Below, in pieces: positions 1-8,713 of a stretch of DNA of 45,354 nt. Each line of letters opens with the position of its first letter. The first letter of the stretch is position 1. Below the pieces are notes generated by a model, which saw nothing but the letters and a program-made list of their open reading frames with translations, did not search any database and was not told the origin of the DNA. Source of the DNA: Burkholderiales bacterium (GTDB lineage: Bacteria; Pseudomonadota; Gammaproteobacteria; Burkholderiales; Burkholderiaceae_C); NCBI GenBank assembly GCA_017302655.1, contig JAFLDE010000023.1:1-45354 (forward strand). The letters run 5' to 3'. The translations under genes and the position numbers were made by a program.

Positions 1-120
1 GACATCGCGCGGCAGCTCGGTGTGGCCCCGAGCACGGTGGTCGACCACACGCGCAAGCTCTACGCGCGGCTCGGGGTGCGCTCGCTGGAAGGCCTGCGCG
101 AGAAGGTGCTGGGCGGCTGA
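1..120 (+). CDS. LuxR/NarL-type response regulator, C-terminal fragment
   Basis: Only the last 39 codons are inside the window; the gene begins upstream. The visible residues form a LuxR-type helix-turn-helix (IARQLGVAPSTV followed by HTRKLYARLGVRS), the DNA-recognition half of NarL/LuxR-family regulators, and end at a TGA at 118-120. The N-terminal half is missing, so it cannot be said whether it carries a receiver domain. It is convergent with coaX, 102 bases away. Confidence 0.8.
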   Translation, partial: DIARQLGVAPSTVVDHTRKLYARLGVRSLEGLREKVLGG

Positions 121-172
121 AGATCCGGCGCGGTCCAAGCGCGGCCCGCGCCACCTGGTCGCCCGCAGGCAA

Positions 173-252
173 GCCGTCGGGTGCGTCAGCTGGCGGCCAG
201 CGCAAGCAGGCCGTCGGGTGCGTCAGCTGGCGGCCAGCGCAAGCAGGCCGTC
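173..252. repeat. 37-bp perfect tandem duplication at the coaX 3' end
   Basis: The unit starting GCCGTCGGGTGCGTCAGCTG occurs at 173-209 and again at 210-246, followed by a partial third copy (GCCGTC, 247-252). The copy proximal to coaX carries its last codons and stop (TGA read on the minus strand at 223-225). The second copy lies downstream as a non-coding echo of the gene's end. It looks like slippage or a recent local duplication. Confidence 0.9.
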
Positions 253-978
253 AAAGATCAGTGCGTCGTGCAGCTCGTGCGGCACGCCCAGCGCCGGGCT
301 GACCTTCCAGCCGGCGCCGCCGGTCATCAGCAGCATTGGAGCGCTGCCGCAGCGCTCGGCCAACACGCGGTGCATGCGCTCGATGGCGCCGGTGATGGCA
401 AAGGTGCCGCCACTGGTGAGGGCATCCGAGGTGTTGGTGGGGAAGTCGCGCACCTCGCCGGTGGGCACGCGCAGCCCGGCAGTGCCGCCTTCCAGCGCGC
501 GCAGCATGATGCCGTGGCCGGGCAGGATCATGCCGCCGAGGAAATGCCCGTCGACATCGAGCGCGTCCACCGTGACCGCCGTGCCCACCATCACCACAAG
601 CACCGGCCCCGTCCAGCCGCGCTGCCGCGCCGTCGCGCGGGCGCCCACCAAGGCCACCCAGCGGTCGGCACCCAAGCGGGCCGGGTGGTCATAGCCGTTC
701 TTCACGCCGCCTTCCTCGGCCGACGGCACCACCCAGCGGGTGGGCCGATCCCACATCTCCATCTGGTCTTCGACGCGGCGGCGCACGGCGTCACCAGCCA
801 CGCAACTGCCGATGATGGTGTCCGGCGCCTCCAGCGTGGCCCACTCGCCCTCGGCCAGGGCATCGATGTGCTCCAGAAACACCGCCCCCTGCGTACGGGG
901 CACCTGGCCCGGCAGCGGGGAGTCGAACAGGGCCCACTTCAGGCGGGTGTTGCCGATGTCGATGGCCAGCAGGCTCAT
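223..978 (-). CDS. coaX: Type III pantothenate kinase
   Basis: Phosphorylates pantothenate, the first committed step of coenzyme A synthesis, in the cytoplasm. The 251-residue length is normal. The family motifs are present: the phosphate-binding [11 protein letters not shown] at residues 6-16, GADRW in the middle, and GTAVTVD (an ASKHA-fold nucleotide-binding motif). Type III kinases replace CoaA in many betaproteobacteria, often next to birA; birA is not in view. The gene ends inside a 37-bp tandem duplication that does not alter the frame. No clear ribosome binding site precedes the ATG. Confidence 0.95.
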   Translation of the reverse strand: MSLLAIDIGNTRLKWALFDSPLPGQVPRTQGAVFLEHIDALAEGEWATLEAPDTIIGSCVAGDAVRRRVEDQMEMWDRPTRWVVPSAEEGGVKNGYDHPARLGADRWVALVGARATARQRGWTGPVLVVMVGTAVTVDALDVDGHFLGGMILPGHGIMLRALEGGTAGLRVPTGEVRDFPTNTSDALTSGGTFAITGAIERMHRVLAERCGSAPMLLMTGGAGWKVSPALGVPHELHDALIFDGLLALAAS

Positions 979-1073
979 GGGGCGTCGTCACACTAGGGAA
1001 GGCCCGGCAGCCTAGCAGTGCCCAAGGGCCGCTTCCGCGCCCTAGGATGCAGGAACCATTCGGAGTTACGCCA

Positions 1074-2816
1074 ATGCAAGCCTCCCGACTCTCTCTGGCC
1101 AAGCGCATGTGGGCGCCGGTCGTCATCGTGCTGGTGCTGATGGGCATCGTCTCGATCGGCGTCACGCTGCGCACGCTCAAGCTCATCGAGGATTCCAAGC
1201 AACGGCAAACCGCGCAGGTGCTGAAGCTGGGCCTGACCGCCCACTGGCCCGCGCAAGCGCAAGGCTATGTGGATGCCAGCGGCCTGGTGCTGCGCGGCGA
1301 CGCCGATTCCGCCACGCGTCAGCGCCAGACCGAGTTGCTGGCTGCGCTGCGCCAGACCGAATCCCAGCTCAAGCCGACCATGGTCCACGAGGCCGAGCGC
1401 CGCGCCTTGGGTCAGGCCGCCGAGGCCTTGCAAGCCCTGCTGTCGCAAACGCCGCAAGATGCCGACGGCTGGAGCCAGCACGCCGCCAAGACCCTGCCCC
1501 CGCTGCTCAAGGCGATGGATGGGCTCTACCAGGTCCAGTTGCGGGAAGAAGAGGCCTTGCGCGCCGAGATCGCTGCCGGGCGACTGAAGTCGGTGTACGG
1601 CTCGGTGATTCTTTTGCCCTTCATCGGACTGCTGCTGGCGGCCTCCACCATCTACCTGACGCGCACCATCATCAACCCGGTGAAGTCGCTGGTCGGTCTG
1701 GCCGAACACATGGCCGAGGGAGACTTGACGCGCGAGGTGCGCATCGACCGCACCGACGAACTCGGCACCTTGCAGCGTGCCCTGTCCGACATGCGCGACG
1801 GGCTGGCCGACATGGTCCTGCGCTCGAACGAAGGCGCCGACAGCGTGCAGACCGCAGCCGCCGAGATCGCCAGCGGCAACTTCGACCTCAGTCAGCGCAC
1901 CGAACAAACGGCGGCCCGCGTGCAGCAGACCAACTCGGCGGTCAGCGAGCTGGGCGTGGCGGTGCGCCATTCGGCCGAAAGCGCGGCTACGGCCAATCAG
2001 TTGGCCCAGCAGGCCGCCCAGGAGGCCGCACGTGGCGGCGAGGTGGTGACGCAGGTGGTGAGCACCATGCAGGAGATCAACACCAGCTCCAAGCGCATCG
2101 CCGACATCATCGGCACCATCGACGGCATCGCCTTCCAGACCAACATCCTGGCGCTGAACGCCGCCGTGGAGGCCGCCCGAGCCGGCGAGCAGGGCCGGGG
2201 ATTCGCGGTGGTGGCGGGCGAGGTGCGCTCGCTGGCCAGCCGCTCTGCCGAAGCGGCGCGCGAGATCAAGGCGCTCATCGGCGCGAGCGTCGAGAAGGTT
2301 GAGACCGGCACGCGGCTCGTGGCCGAGGCCGGCGGCACCATCGAGCAGCTCGTGGGCAGCGTGAACCGCGTCAGCGACGTGATCGGCGAGATCAGCGCCT
2401 CGACGGCCGAACAGAACCAGCACCTGGCCGGCGTGGCCAGCTCGATGGGCGAGCTCGACCAGATGTCGCAGAGCAACGCGGCCCTGGTGGAGGAAGGCGC
2501 CGCCGCCGCCGAAAGCCTGAAGGACCAGGCGGTCAAGCTGCACCAGTTGGTCAGCCGCTACCGGGTCGACGCGCGCAGCATGGCAGCGCATGCGCAGGGA
2601 GCGGCAGCACCCGCCCCACGCGCAGCAGGCGCCGCGCCACCGAAGGCGACCGCATCGGTCACCCAAGTCAAGGCGCCCGCCCGACCGATCGGCAGTGCCC
2701 CAGCGGCGACGGCACCCAAGCCCGCCTTGACGCCGAAGCCCGCAGCCCAACCTGCGGCCCCAGCCGCACGCTCGGCGACCCCGGCGGCAGACGACGGGGA
2801 TTGGGAAACCTTCTAG
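1074..2816 (+). CDS. Methyl-accepting chemotaxis protein with CheR/CheB tether
   Basis: A membrane chemoreceptor feeding CheA/CheW. I start it at 1074 because GGAG at 1061 is correctly spaced; an in-frame ATG at 1047 would add nine residues. The 580 residues read as TM1 (about 12-32), a helical periplasmic sensor of about 150 residues, TM2 (about 185-205), HAMP, then the cytoplasmic hairpin with the conserved tip (DGIAFQTNILALNAAVEAAR). An Ala/Pro-rich linker leads to the C-terminal pentapeptide DWETF, a variant of the NWETF tether for CheR and CheB. Its TAG stop lies inside the terminal repeat of the adjacent palindromic element. The ligand cannot be inferred. Confidence 0.93.
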   Translation: MQASRLSLAKRMWAPVVIVLVLMGIVSIGVTLRTLKLIEDSKQRQTAQVLKLGLTAHWPAQAQGYVDASGLVLRGDADSATRQRQTELLAALRQTESQLKPTMVHEAERRALGQAAEALQALLSQTPQDADGWSQHAAKTLPPLLKAMDGLYQVQLREEEALRAEIAAGRLKSVYGSVILLPFIGLLLAASTIYLTRTIINPVKSLVGLAEHMAEGDLTREVRIDRTDELGTLQRALSDMRDGLADMVLRSNEGADSVQTAAAEIASGNFDLSQRTEQTAARVQQTNSAVSELGVAVRHSAESAATANQLAQQAAQEAARGGEVVTQVVSTMQEINTSSKRIADIIGTIDGIAFQTNILALNAAVEAARAGEQGRGFAVVAGEVRSLASRSAEAAREIKALIGASVEKVETGTRLVAEAGGTIEQLVGSVNRVSDVIGEISASTAEQNQHLAGVASSMGELDQMSQSNAALVEEGAAAAESLKDQAVKLHQLVSRYRVDARSMAAHAQGAAAPAPRAAGAAPPKATASVTQVKAPARPIGSAPAATAPKPALTPKPAAQPAAPAARSATPAADDGDWETF

Positions 2817-3090
2817 TGTGCTGTCCCGCAAATAGCTGGCATATGGATTCGATCAGAGGGCGATGATCGCGCGCTCGCGGACCCGGGCCCATACCGAGTG
2901 GTATGCGCCCTGGTTCGCGAGCGTGCGAGGGTGGCATCTGGTCGAACCCCTGTGGGGCGGGCCGAAACGGGGCGATCCGGTCGTTGCCTGGCTATGGAGA
3001 TACCACTGGGTATCTCCATAGCCAAGCGCCTACGGCTCATCCCCGTTGCGGCCCGTCCATATGCCAGCTATTTGCGGGACAGCACACTAG
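2813..3090. mobile_element. 278-bp palindromic MITE-like element 1
   Basis: A perfect 35-bp inverted repeat (starting CTAGTGTGCTGTCCCGCAAA) lies at 2813-2847 and 3056-3090. Inside are a 16-bp perfect hairpin at 2989-3004/3009-3024 with loop ACTG, a nested stem 2958-2972/3041-3055 (14 of 15 pairs), and a third arm near 2869-2923. Almost the whole element can fold. Both ends are CTAG, consistent with a 4-bp target duplication of the YTAR kind known for IS5-group transposases. It has no credible coding capacity. The left CTAG holds the chemoreceptor's TAG stop, so that gene is intact. A structured RNA role is the alternative. Confidence 0.75.
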
Positions 3091-3105
3091 GACCTGTTCA
3101 CACCC
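3087..3105. repeat. Single end resembling element 2's terminal repeat
   Basis: Directly abutting element 1, CTAGGACCTGTTCACAC differs at two positions from the terminal repeat of the element at 42311 (CTAGGGCCTGTTAACAC). No matching opposite end is visible in the following 130 bases. It may be a decayed solo end into whose CTAG element 1 later inserted. Confidence 0.45.
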
Positions 3106-3193
3106 GCGGCGTCCACCACTGGCTTGCCCAGCCGGCGGACGCAACGTACACAGCGAACGAAGCAACCCAAGCCCGGCAACGGTTGCACCAAGC

Positions 3194-3218
3194 AAAAACG
3201 CCCGGCAAGCCGGGCGTT
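3194..3218 (-). terminator. Rho-independent terminator of norCB
   Basis: Read on the minus strand, a GC-rich 10-bp stem (AACGCCCGGC at 3197-3206 with GCCGGGCGTT at 3209-3218) is followed by a run of T. It lies about 20 bases past the norB stop. The space between it and element 1 (3106-3193) holds nothing else I can identify. Confidence 0.85.
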
Positions 3219-3238
3219 GGTCGCTCGAGGTTTGAGAC

Positions 3239-4657
<1,419 letters not shown>

Positions 4658-5083
4658 TCAACCTTCCACGTTGGGCGGCCAGTTCTCGGTGTTGATCTTG
4701 CTGGTCCACTTGAGGAACTCGGTCAGGTCTTCGAGCTGCTGATCGTTCAAGTGGAAGTTGGGCATCTGGCGGCGGCCGGGTGCTCCAGTGGGCTGGGACT
4801 TCATCCAGGCCTTGATGAAGTCACCCCCACGCCGTGTGTAGACGTTGCCCAGCTCGGGCGCGAAGTAGGCCCCCTCACCCAGCAGGGTGTGGCAACCGAT
4901 GCAGTTGCGCGTTTCCCAGATGTGCTTGCCGCGCACCACGGCGGGTGTCAGCTCGCTGACGTTGGAGCGTTGCGGTATGCGCTGCTCCGTGTGAAAGACG
5001 ATGACCGCGAACAAGAGGGCGAAGAACACGGTGCCCCCGTAGAAGATGTTGCGCGCCGTCTGGCTGGTGAAGCCCTGGCTCAT
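4658..5083 (-). CDS. norC: Nitric oxide reductase, cytochrome c subunit C
   Basis: Membrane-anchored monoheme cytochrome c that passes electrons to NorB. It has one N-terminal helix (about residues 12-30), the heme motif CIGCH at 61-65, and the family sequence GEGAYFAPEL. The 141-residue length is usual. The ATG follows a GGAGG sequence. norB starts 3 bases after the norC stop, so the two are one transcript. A TTGA-N6-TCAA box is centred 68 bases upstream of the start codon. Confidence 0.97.
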   Translation of the reverse strand: MSQGFTSQTARNIFYGGTVFFALLFAVIVFHTEQRIPQRSNVSELTPAVVRGKHIWETRNCIGCHTLLGEGAYFAPELGNVYTRRGGDFIKAWMKSQPTGAPGRRQMPNFHLNDQQLEDLTEFLKWTSKINTENWPPNVEG

Positions 5084-5144
5084 GCTGCCTCCGGTTGGTC
5101 GAAAACGATGACCGGCAGGCTACGCACGGGGGTCGCAAGCGTCC

Positions 5145-5158
5145 TTGAAGCGGTTCAA
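5145..5158 (-). promoter_or_regulatory. FNR/DNR-type binding site upstream of norCB
   Basis: TTGAAGCGGTTCAA is a perfect TTGA-N6-TCAA palindrome of the FNR/CRP-superfamily half-site type (FNR, DNR, NnrR). A minus-strand TAGCCT at 5122-5117 could serve as -10, putting the start near 5110 and the box at about -41.5, the class II position. It lies between the nosL stop and norC. Confidence 0.8.
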
Positions 5159-5162
5159 GAAC

Positions 5163-5699
5163 CTACATCTTCTGGTCGTGTTGCCCGCCGCCACTCAGGT
5201 CGGCGAGCTCGGGCGTCACCTCGGCATAGGCCAGCAGCTGACCGCCATGGGTCTTGGCGAAGGCCTCGGCCGCCTCGCGCCGAGCGAAGCTGGCGAAGGT
5301 CGGGCCCATGGCGCCCATGAGCCGGCTGTCACGCACGTAGAAAGCGGTCTTGGCGTCGATCCAGGCTTGGCGCGGGCGCTCCCAGTCGGTCTTCTCCATG
5401 TCCTGCACAAAGGCCGCGCGCACCGCCTTCACCTGCTCGGGGCGCAGCAGCAGCGAGAACATCTCCACCGGGTCGCAGAGGAACTGCGGTTTGGCATCGC
5501 CTTGGTGGTGGATCTGCGCCTTGGGGCCGGGGTACTCGGCGAGCAGCATGCCGTCCAGCGCACAGGCGGTGGCGTCGCTGAAGTCCTGCGCGGTGGCCGG
5601 GCCGTCCTCGCGCGCGCAACCGGGCAGCAGGGCGCTGAACATGGCCATGCCGGCGCAGCCCAGGCAACGGCGGCGGGTCAGGGTGGGACTGGGTTTCAT
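5163..5699 (-). CDS. nosL: NosL copper chaperone lipoprotein
   Basis: Periplasmic, lipid-anchored copper-binding protein that helps supply copper to NosZ. The 178 residues start with an arginine-rich signal (TRRRC) ending in a lipobox (LLPGC). The family core PGPKAQIHH, QFLCDP and GPTFASF is present. The common C-x-x-CGM copper-site sequence reads ACALDGM here, so one cysteine is replaced. The start ATG overlaps the nosY stop as ATGA, and the gene is the last of the nos operon. Confidence 0.93.
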   Translation of the reverse strand: MKPSPTLTRRRCLGCAGMAMFSALLPGCAREDGPATAQDFSDATACALDGMLLAEYPGPKAQIHHQGDAKPQFLCDPVEMFSLLLRPEQVKAVRAAFVQDMEKTDWERPRQAWIDAKTAFYVRDSRLMGAMGPTFASFARREAAEAFAKTHGGQLLAYAEVTPELADLSGGGQHDQKM

Positions 5700-6523
5700 G
5701 ATGGCTTGAATCTCCACAAGGCAAGGGCGAGGGGCGCGACGATCCAGCCCAGCAAGGCCAGGCCCATCCACAAGGGCGAGGCGAAAGCCGGCGGCAGCAA
5801 GGCGCCCAGACCGAACAGGCCGCCGGCCTGTTCGAGCGAGAACAGATTGAGGATGCGGAACACGTCGGCCGGGTTGGCCAACAGCAGCCAGGCGGCGGCA
5901 TCGCCCACGCGCGCGCCGGCCTCGGAGCCGCTGGTGGCCACCAGGGTGCCCAGCAGCGCCAGGTCGAAGACCAGCACGAAGAAGAACCACAGCACGATGG
6001 CCAGGCCCGAGGCGCGGGTGCGCTCGCGCGTGAGCACGGAGAGCAGCAGCGCCAGGCTCAGGAAGCTCAGGCCAAGGCCCGTGCTGCTGAGCACGAAGCC
6101 GCCGTAATGCCACAGCGCCTCGCTGCCGAATTGGCGAAAGAGCAGCACCCCGACGAGTGCAAAGCCGCCGAGCGTGGACAGAGTCAGCGCCGTCGCCAGG
6201 CCCAGGAACTTGCCCGCCAGCAGCTCGAAGGCCGTGAGCGGATGGGCCAGCAGCAGCTCGAGCGAACCGCGTTCGCGCTCGCCGACGATGGCGTCGAAGC
6301 CGAGCAGCAAGGCAATCATCGGCACCAAGTAGATGACCAGGCTGACCAGGCTGCTCACGGTGAGCTCCAGGGAGCGCGGCCCCACCACGCCCTGCTGCGC
6401 GGCGCCGAAGTAGCTGATGAGCAGCGAGAAGACGGTGAAGACCAGGGCGACCGCCAGCACCCAGCGGTTGCGCAGGCGCTCACGCAGCTCCTTGCCGGCG
6501 ATGGTGAACAGCGGGCCCGTCAT
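5696..6523 (-). CDS. nosY: NosY, ABC transporter permease for N2O reductase assembly
   Basis: Six-helix inner-membrane permease that pairs with NosF and NosD to provide the sulfur species or assembly function for the NosZ copper-sulfide centre. The 275-residue protein starts MTGPLFTIAGKELRERLRNRW, continues with ABC2-type membrane segments, and carries the conserved GERERGSLELLL loop. The ATG overlaps the nosF stop (ATGA) and its stop overlaps the nosL start, indicating coupled translation. A much longer in-frame extension upstream runs through nosF and is not used. Confidence 0.95.
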   Translation of the reverse strand: MTGPLFTIAGKELRERLRNRWVLAVALVFTVFSLLISYFGAAQQGVVGPRSLELTVSSLVSLVIYLVPMIALLLGFDAIVGERERGSLELLLAHPLTAFELLAGKFLGLATALTLSTLGGFALVGVLLFRQFGSEALWHYGGFVLSSTGLGLSFLSLALLLSVLTRERTRASGLAIVLWFFFVLVFDLALLGTLVATSGSEAGARVGDAAAWLLLANPADVFRILNLFSLEQAGGLFGLGALLPPAFASPLWMGLALLGWIVAPLALALWRFKPS

Positions 6524-7452
6524 GCATCCGCTCCCGCACCGACGCCGAAGTAGAGGTCTTCCAGCGAGGGCTCGTGCAGTTGCAGATCCTGTAAGGCAGT
6601 GCCGCCCAGCGGCGCCAGGGCCTGCAGCAGCGCCATCTTGTCGGCACGCGCGCAGCGCAGGCTCAGGCTGCCCTCGCCAGCGGTCTCTCCCATCACCAGG
6701 CTGCCGGCCGCCAGGCGCGCTGCCTGCAAGCCCTCGGGGGTGCCTCGCAGCGACACGGTCAGCGGCAAGGCCAGCTGCTCGCGCAACTCGGCCACGCTGC
6801 CCTGGGCGAGCACCTGGCCGTTGGCCAGGATGGTGAGGCGGTCCACGCGCTGCTGCAGTTCGGCCAGGATGTGCGAGGTGATGAGCACCGCGCAGCCACG
6901 CGCGCACTGTTCGGCCAGCAGCGCGTAGAACTCGCGGATGGCGGCCGGGTCGAGCCCGTTGCTGGGTTCGTCCAGCAGCAGCAGCTCGGGCTCGCCAAGC
7001 AGCGCCTGAGCCAGGCCCAGGCGCTGGCGCATGCCCTTCGAGTAGGTGCGCACGGCGCGGCCGGCGGCGGCGCCCAGGCCCACGCGTTCGAGCAGCGGGT
7101 CGATCTGCGCCGCGGGCGCAGCCTTCAGGCGCGCGAAGAACTGCAGGGTCTCTCGGCCGGTCAGCGCGTCGTACAGCGCCAGCTGTTCGGGCAGGTAGCC
7201 GATGCGCCGGCGCGCCGCCCGCCACAGCGGCCCGCCTGCCTTGACCCCGAGCACCTGGACCTGGCCGGCGTCTGGTGTCAGCAGGCCGAGCATCATGCGG
7301 AACAGCGTGCTCTTGCCGGCGCCGTTGTGGCCGATCAGACCGGCCATCTGGCCGCGCGGCACCGCGAGGCTCACGCCATCCACGGCTCGCAGCGGGCCGA
7401 AGGACTTTCGAACCTCCTGCAGCCGCACGGGGAAGGGGTCAGGAACGGACAA
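6520..7452 (-). CDS. nosF: NosF, ABC transporter ATPase
   Basis: Cytoplasmic ATPase of the NosDFY complex. In 310 residues it has a Walker A (GHNGAGKST), a signature motif (YSKGMRQRLGLAQAL), Walker B (LLLLDEPSNGLDP) and the switch histidine (ITSH). Its start lies 14 bases inside the 3' end of nosD and its end overlaps nosY, so translation of the three is probably linked. Confidence 0.96.
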   Translation of the reverse strand: MSVPDPFPVRLQEVRKSFGPLRAVDGVSLAVPRGQMAGLIGHNGAGKSTLFRMMLGLLTPDAGQVQVLGVKAGGPLWRAARRRIGYLPEQLALYDALTGRETLQFFARLKAAPAAQIDPLLERVGLGAAAGRAVRTYSKGMRQRLGLAQALLGEPELLLLDEPSNGLDPAAIREFYALLAEQCARGCAVLITSHILAELQQRVDRLTILANGQVLAQGSVAELREQLALPLTVSLRGTPEGLQAARLAAGSLVMGETAGEGSLSLRCARADKMALLQALAPLGGTALQDLQLHEPSLEDLYFGVGAGADA

Positions 7453-8713
7453 GCCAGAGCCTCCATTGGGGATGGGCAGGACGCATGCGCGGGTGCGGGT
7501 CCACCACGCTGGGTGCGCGCAGCAGCGGGAACTGGCGCGAGACGACGCGCAGCGCCTGCACCGCTGGGCTGGCCATCAACAGGCGCACCGAGGGGTGGCG
7601 GTAGCTGAGCCGGTCGACGAGGTCGTTGGCCTCGTAGACCTGGTCGCCCACGCCGTCGCCGTCGCGGTCCCAGCCCAGGTAGTTGCTGAAGTGGTTGCCC
7701 TGCTCGGGCTGGCCGGCCTGGCCGCCCCAACGTTCGTCGCGACTGCCGACATAGCGCACGGCCTCGCCGTTGGCGATGAAGTCATTGCCCTGCACGACGT
7801 TGCGGGTGGACAGCGCCGCCAGGTGCACACCCACCGGGTTGGCGGCGACGAGGTTGTCGCGAAGCGTCGCGTACTCGACGTCATAGATGAAGAAGCCGCG
7901 GCCGTTGCGCGCCACCACATTGCCTTCGACGACCGCGTCCTGCACGGTGCGCAGCATGATGCCGAAGTCGCTGTTCGCCCAGCAGCGGTTGTTGCGCACC
8001 ACGTTGTCGCGCACCTCCATCAAGGCCAGGCCGCCGCGGTTGTGGTGGCTGTCATTGCCTTCCCACAGATTGCGGTAGCTGTTCATGTAGTGCGTGCCGT
8101 AGCGGCTGTGGTGCAGCTCGTTGCCGCGGAAGACGGCGTCGTGCGAGACGTCGATGTAGAGCGCGTCACGCACGAAGCCGATGCGGTTGCCCTCGATGCG
8201 CGCGCCCAGGGTGTTGTAGAGCTGGATGCCGTTGCCACGCTGTGGCGAGTTCAGGTCGCGCTTGCCGGTGATGACGTTGCGCTCCACCCGCACCTCGTGG
8301 GCCTTCTCGATCCACAGGCCGAACAGGTTGTAGCTGAGCTCATTGCCACGCACGACGGCGCGGTGGCTGCCGGGGCGTACCTGGATGCCGGCGTCTTGCT
8401 CGCGCAGCGAGGCGCCGGAGTCGGTGATGAGGAAGCCCTCCACCGTCACGTCGGTGGCCTCGATGCGCAGGGTGCTGCCCTGCCGGCCACCGCTTAGCCG
8501 CGGCCAGCGCAGGCCGCGAAGCGTGAGCGGCTTGCGAATCACGAAGTGGCCGACCCGCTGCGCGCGCTCCACCTCCAGCACGTCGCCCGGGGCGGCGGCG
8601 TCCAGGGCCGCCTGCAGGTCGTCGGACGGGCGCACGCGCGTCACGGCGGCCTGCGCCAGGCCCTGCAGCAGCAGGAACAGGAGCAGCGGGCCGAGGGCCC
8701 AGGCCCGCTTCAC
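7439..8713 (-). CDS. nosD: NosD, periplasmic copper-cluster assembly protein
   Basis: Periplasmic right-handed beta-helix protein of the NosDFY complex, needed to build the CuZ centre of NosZ. I start it at the GTG at 8713, which overlaps the nosR stop (GTGA) and gives a clean signal peptide (VKRAWALGPLLLFLLLQGLA). Upstream in-frame sequence is nosR in another frame. The 424 residues show the periodic G-N-x-x repeats of the carbohydrate-binding/sugar-hydrolysis (CASH) fold, such as GNGIQLYNT, SRYGTHYMNS and DFGIMLRT. Confidence 0.95.
   Translation of the reverse strand: MKRAWALGPLLLFLLLQGLAQAAVTRVRPSDDLQAALDAAAPGDVLEVERAQRVGHFVIRKPLTLRGLRWPRLSGGRQGSTLRIEATDVTVEGFLITDSGASLREQDAGIQVRPGSHRAVVRGNELSYNLFGLWIEKAHEVRVERNVITGKRDLNSPQRGNGIQLYNTLGARIEGNRIGFVRDALYIDVSHDAVFRGNELHHSRYGTHYMNSYRNLWEGNDSHHNRGGLALMEVRDNVVRNNRCWANSDFGIMLRTVQDAVVEGNVVARNGRGFFIYDVEYATLRDNLVAANPVGVHLAALSTRNVVQGNDFIANGEAVRYVGSRDERWGGQAGQPEQGNHFSNYLGWDRDGDGVGDQVYEANDLVDRLSYRHPSVRLLMASPAVQALRVVSRQFPLLRAPSVVDPHPRMRPAHPQWRLWLVRS

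Noticed and set aside
173-252. Possible CRISPR-like repeat
   Set aside because: The units are directly tandem with no spacers and no cas genes are present.
990-997. CACACTAG between coaX and the MCP as another end of element 1
   Set aside because: Only eight bases agree with the 35-bp terminal repeat; this is within chance expectation.
993-2831. A 612-codon open frame on the minus strand across the MCP
   Set aside because: It mirrors the true gene, is rich in Gly/Arg/His/Gln typical of antisense frames in GC-rich DNA, and has no family motif.
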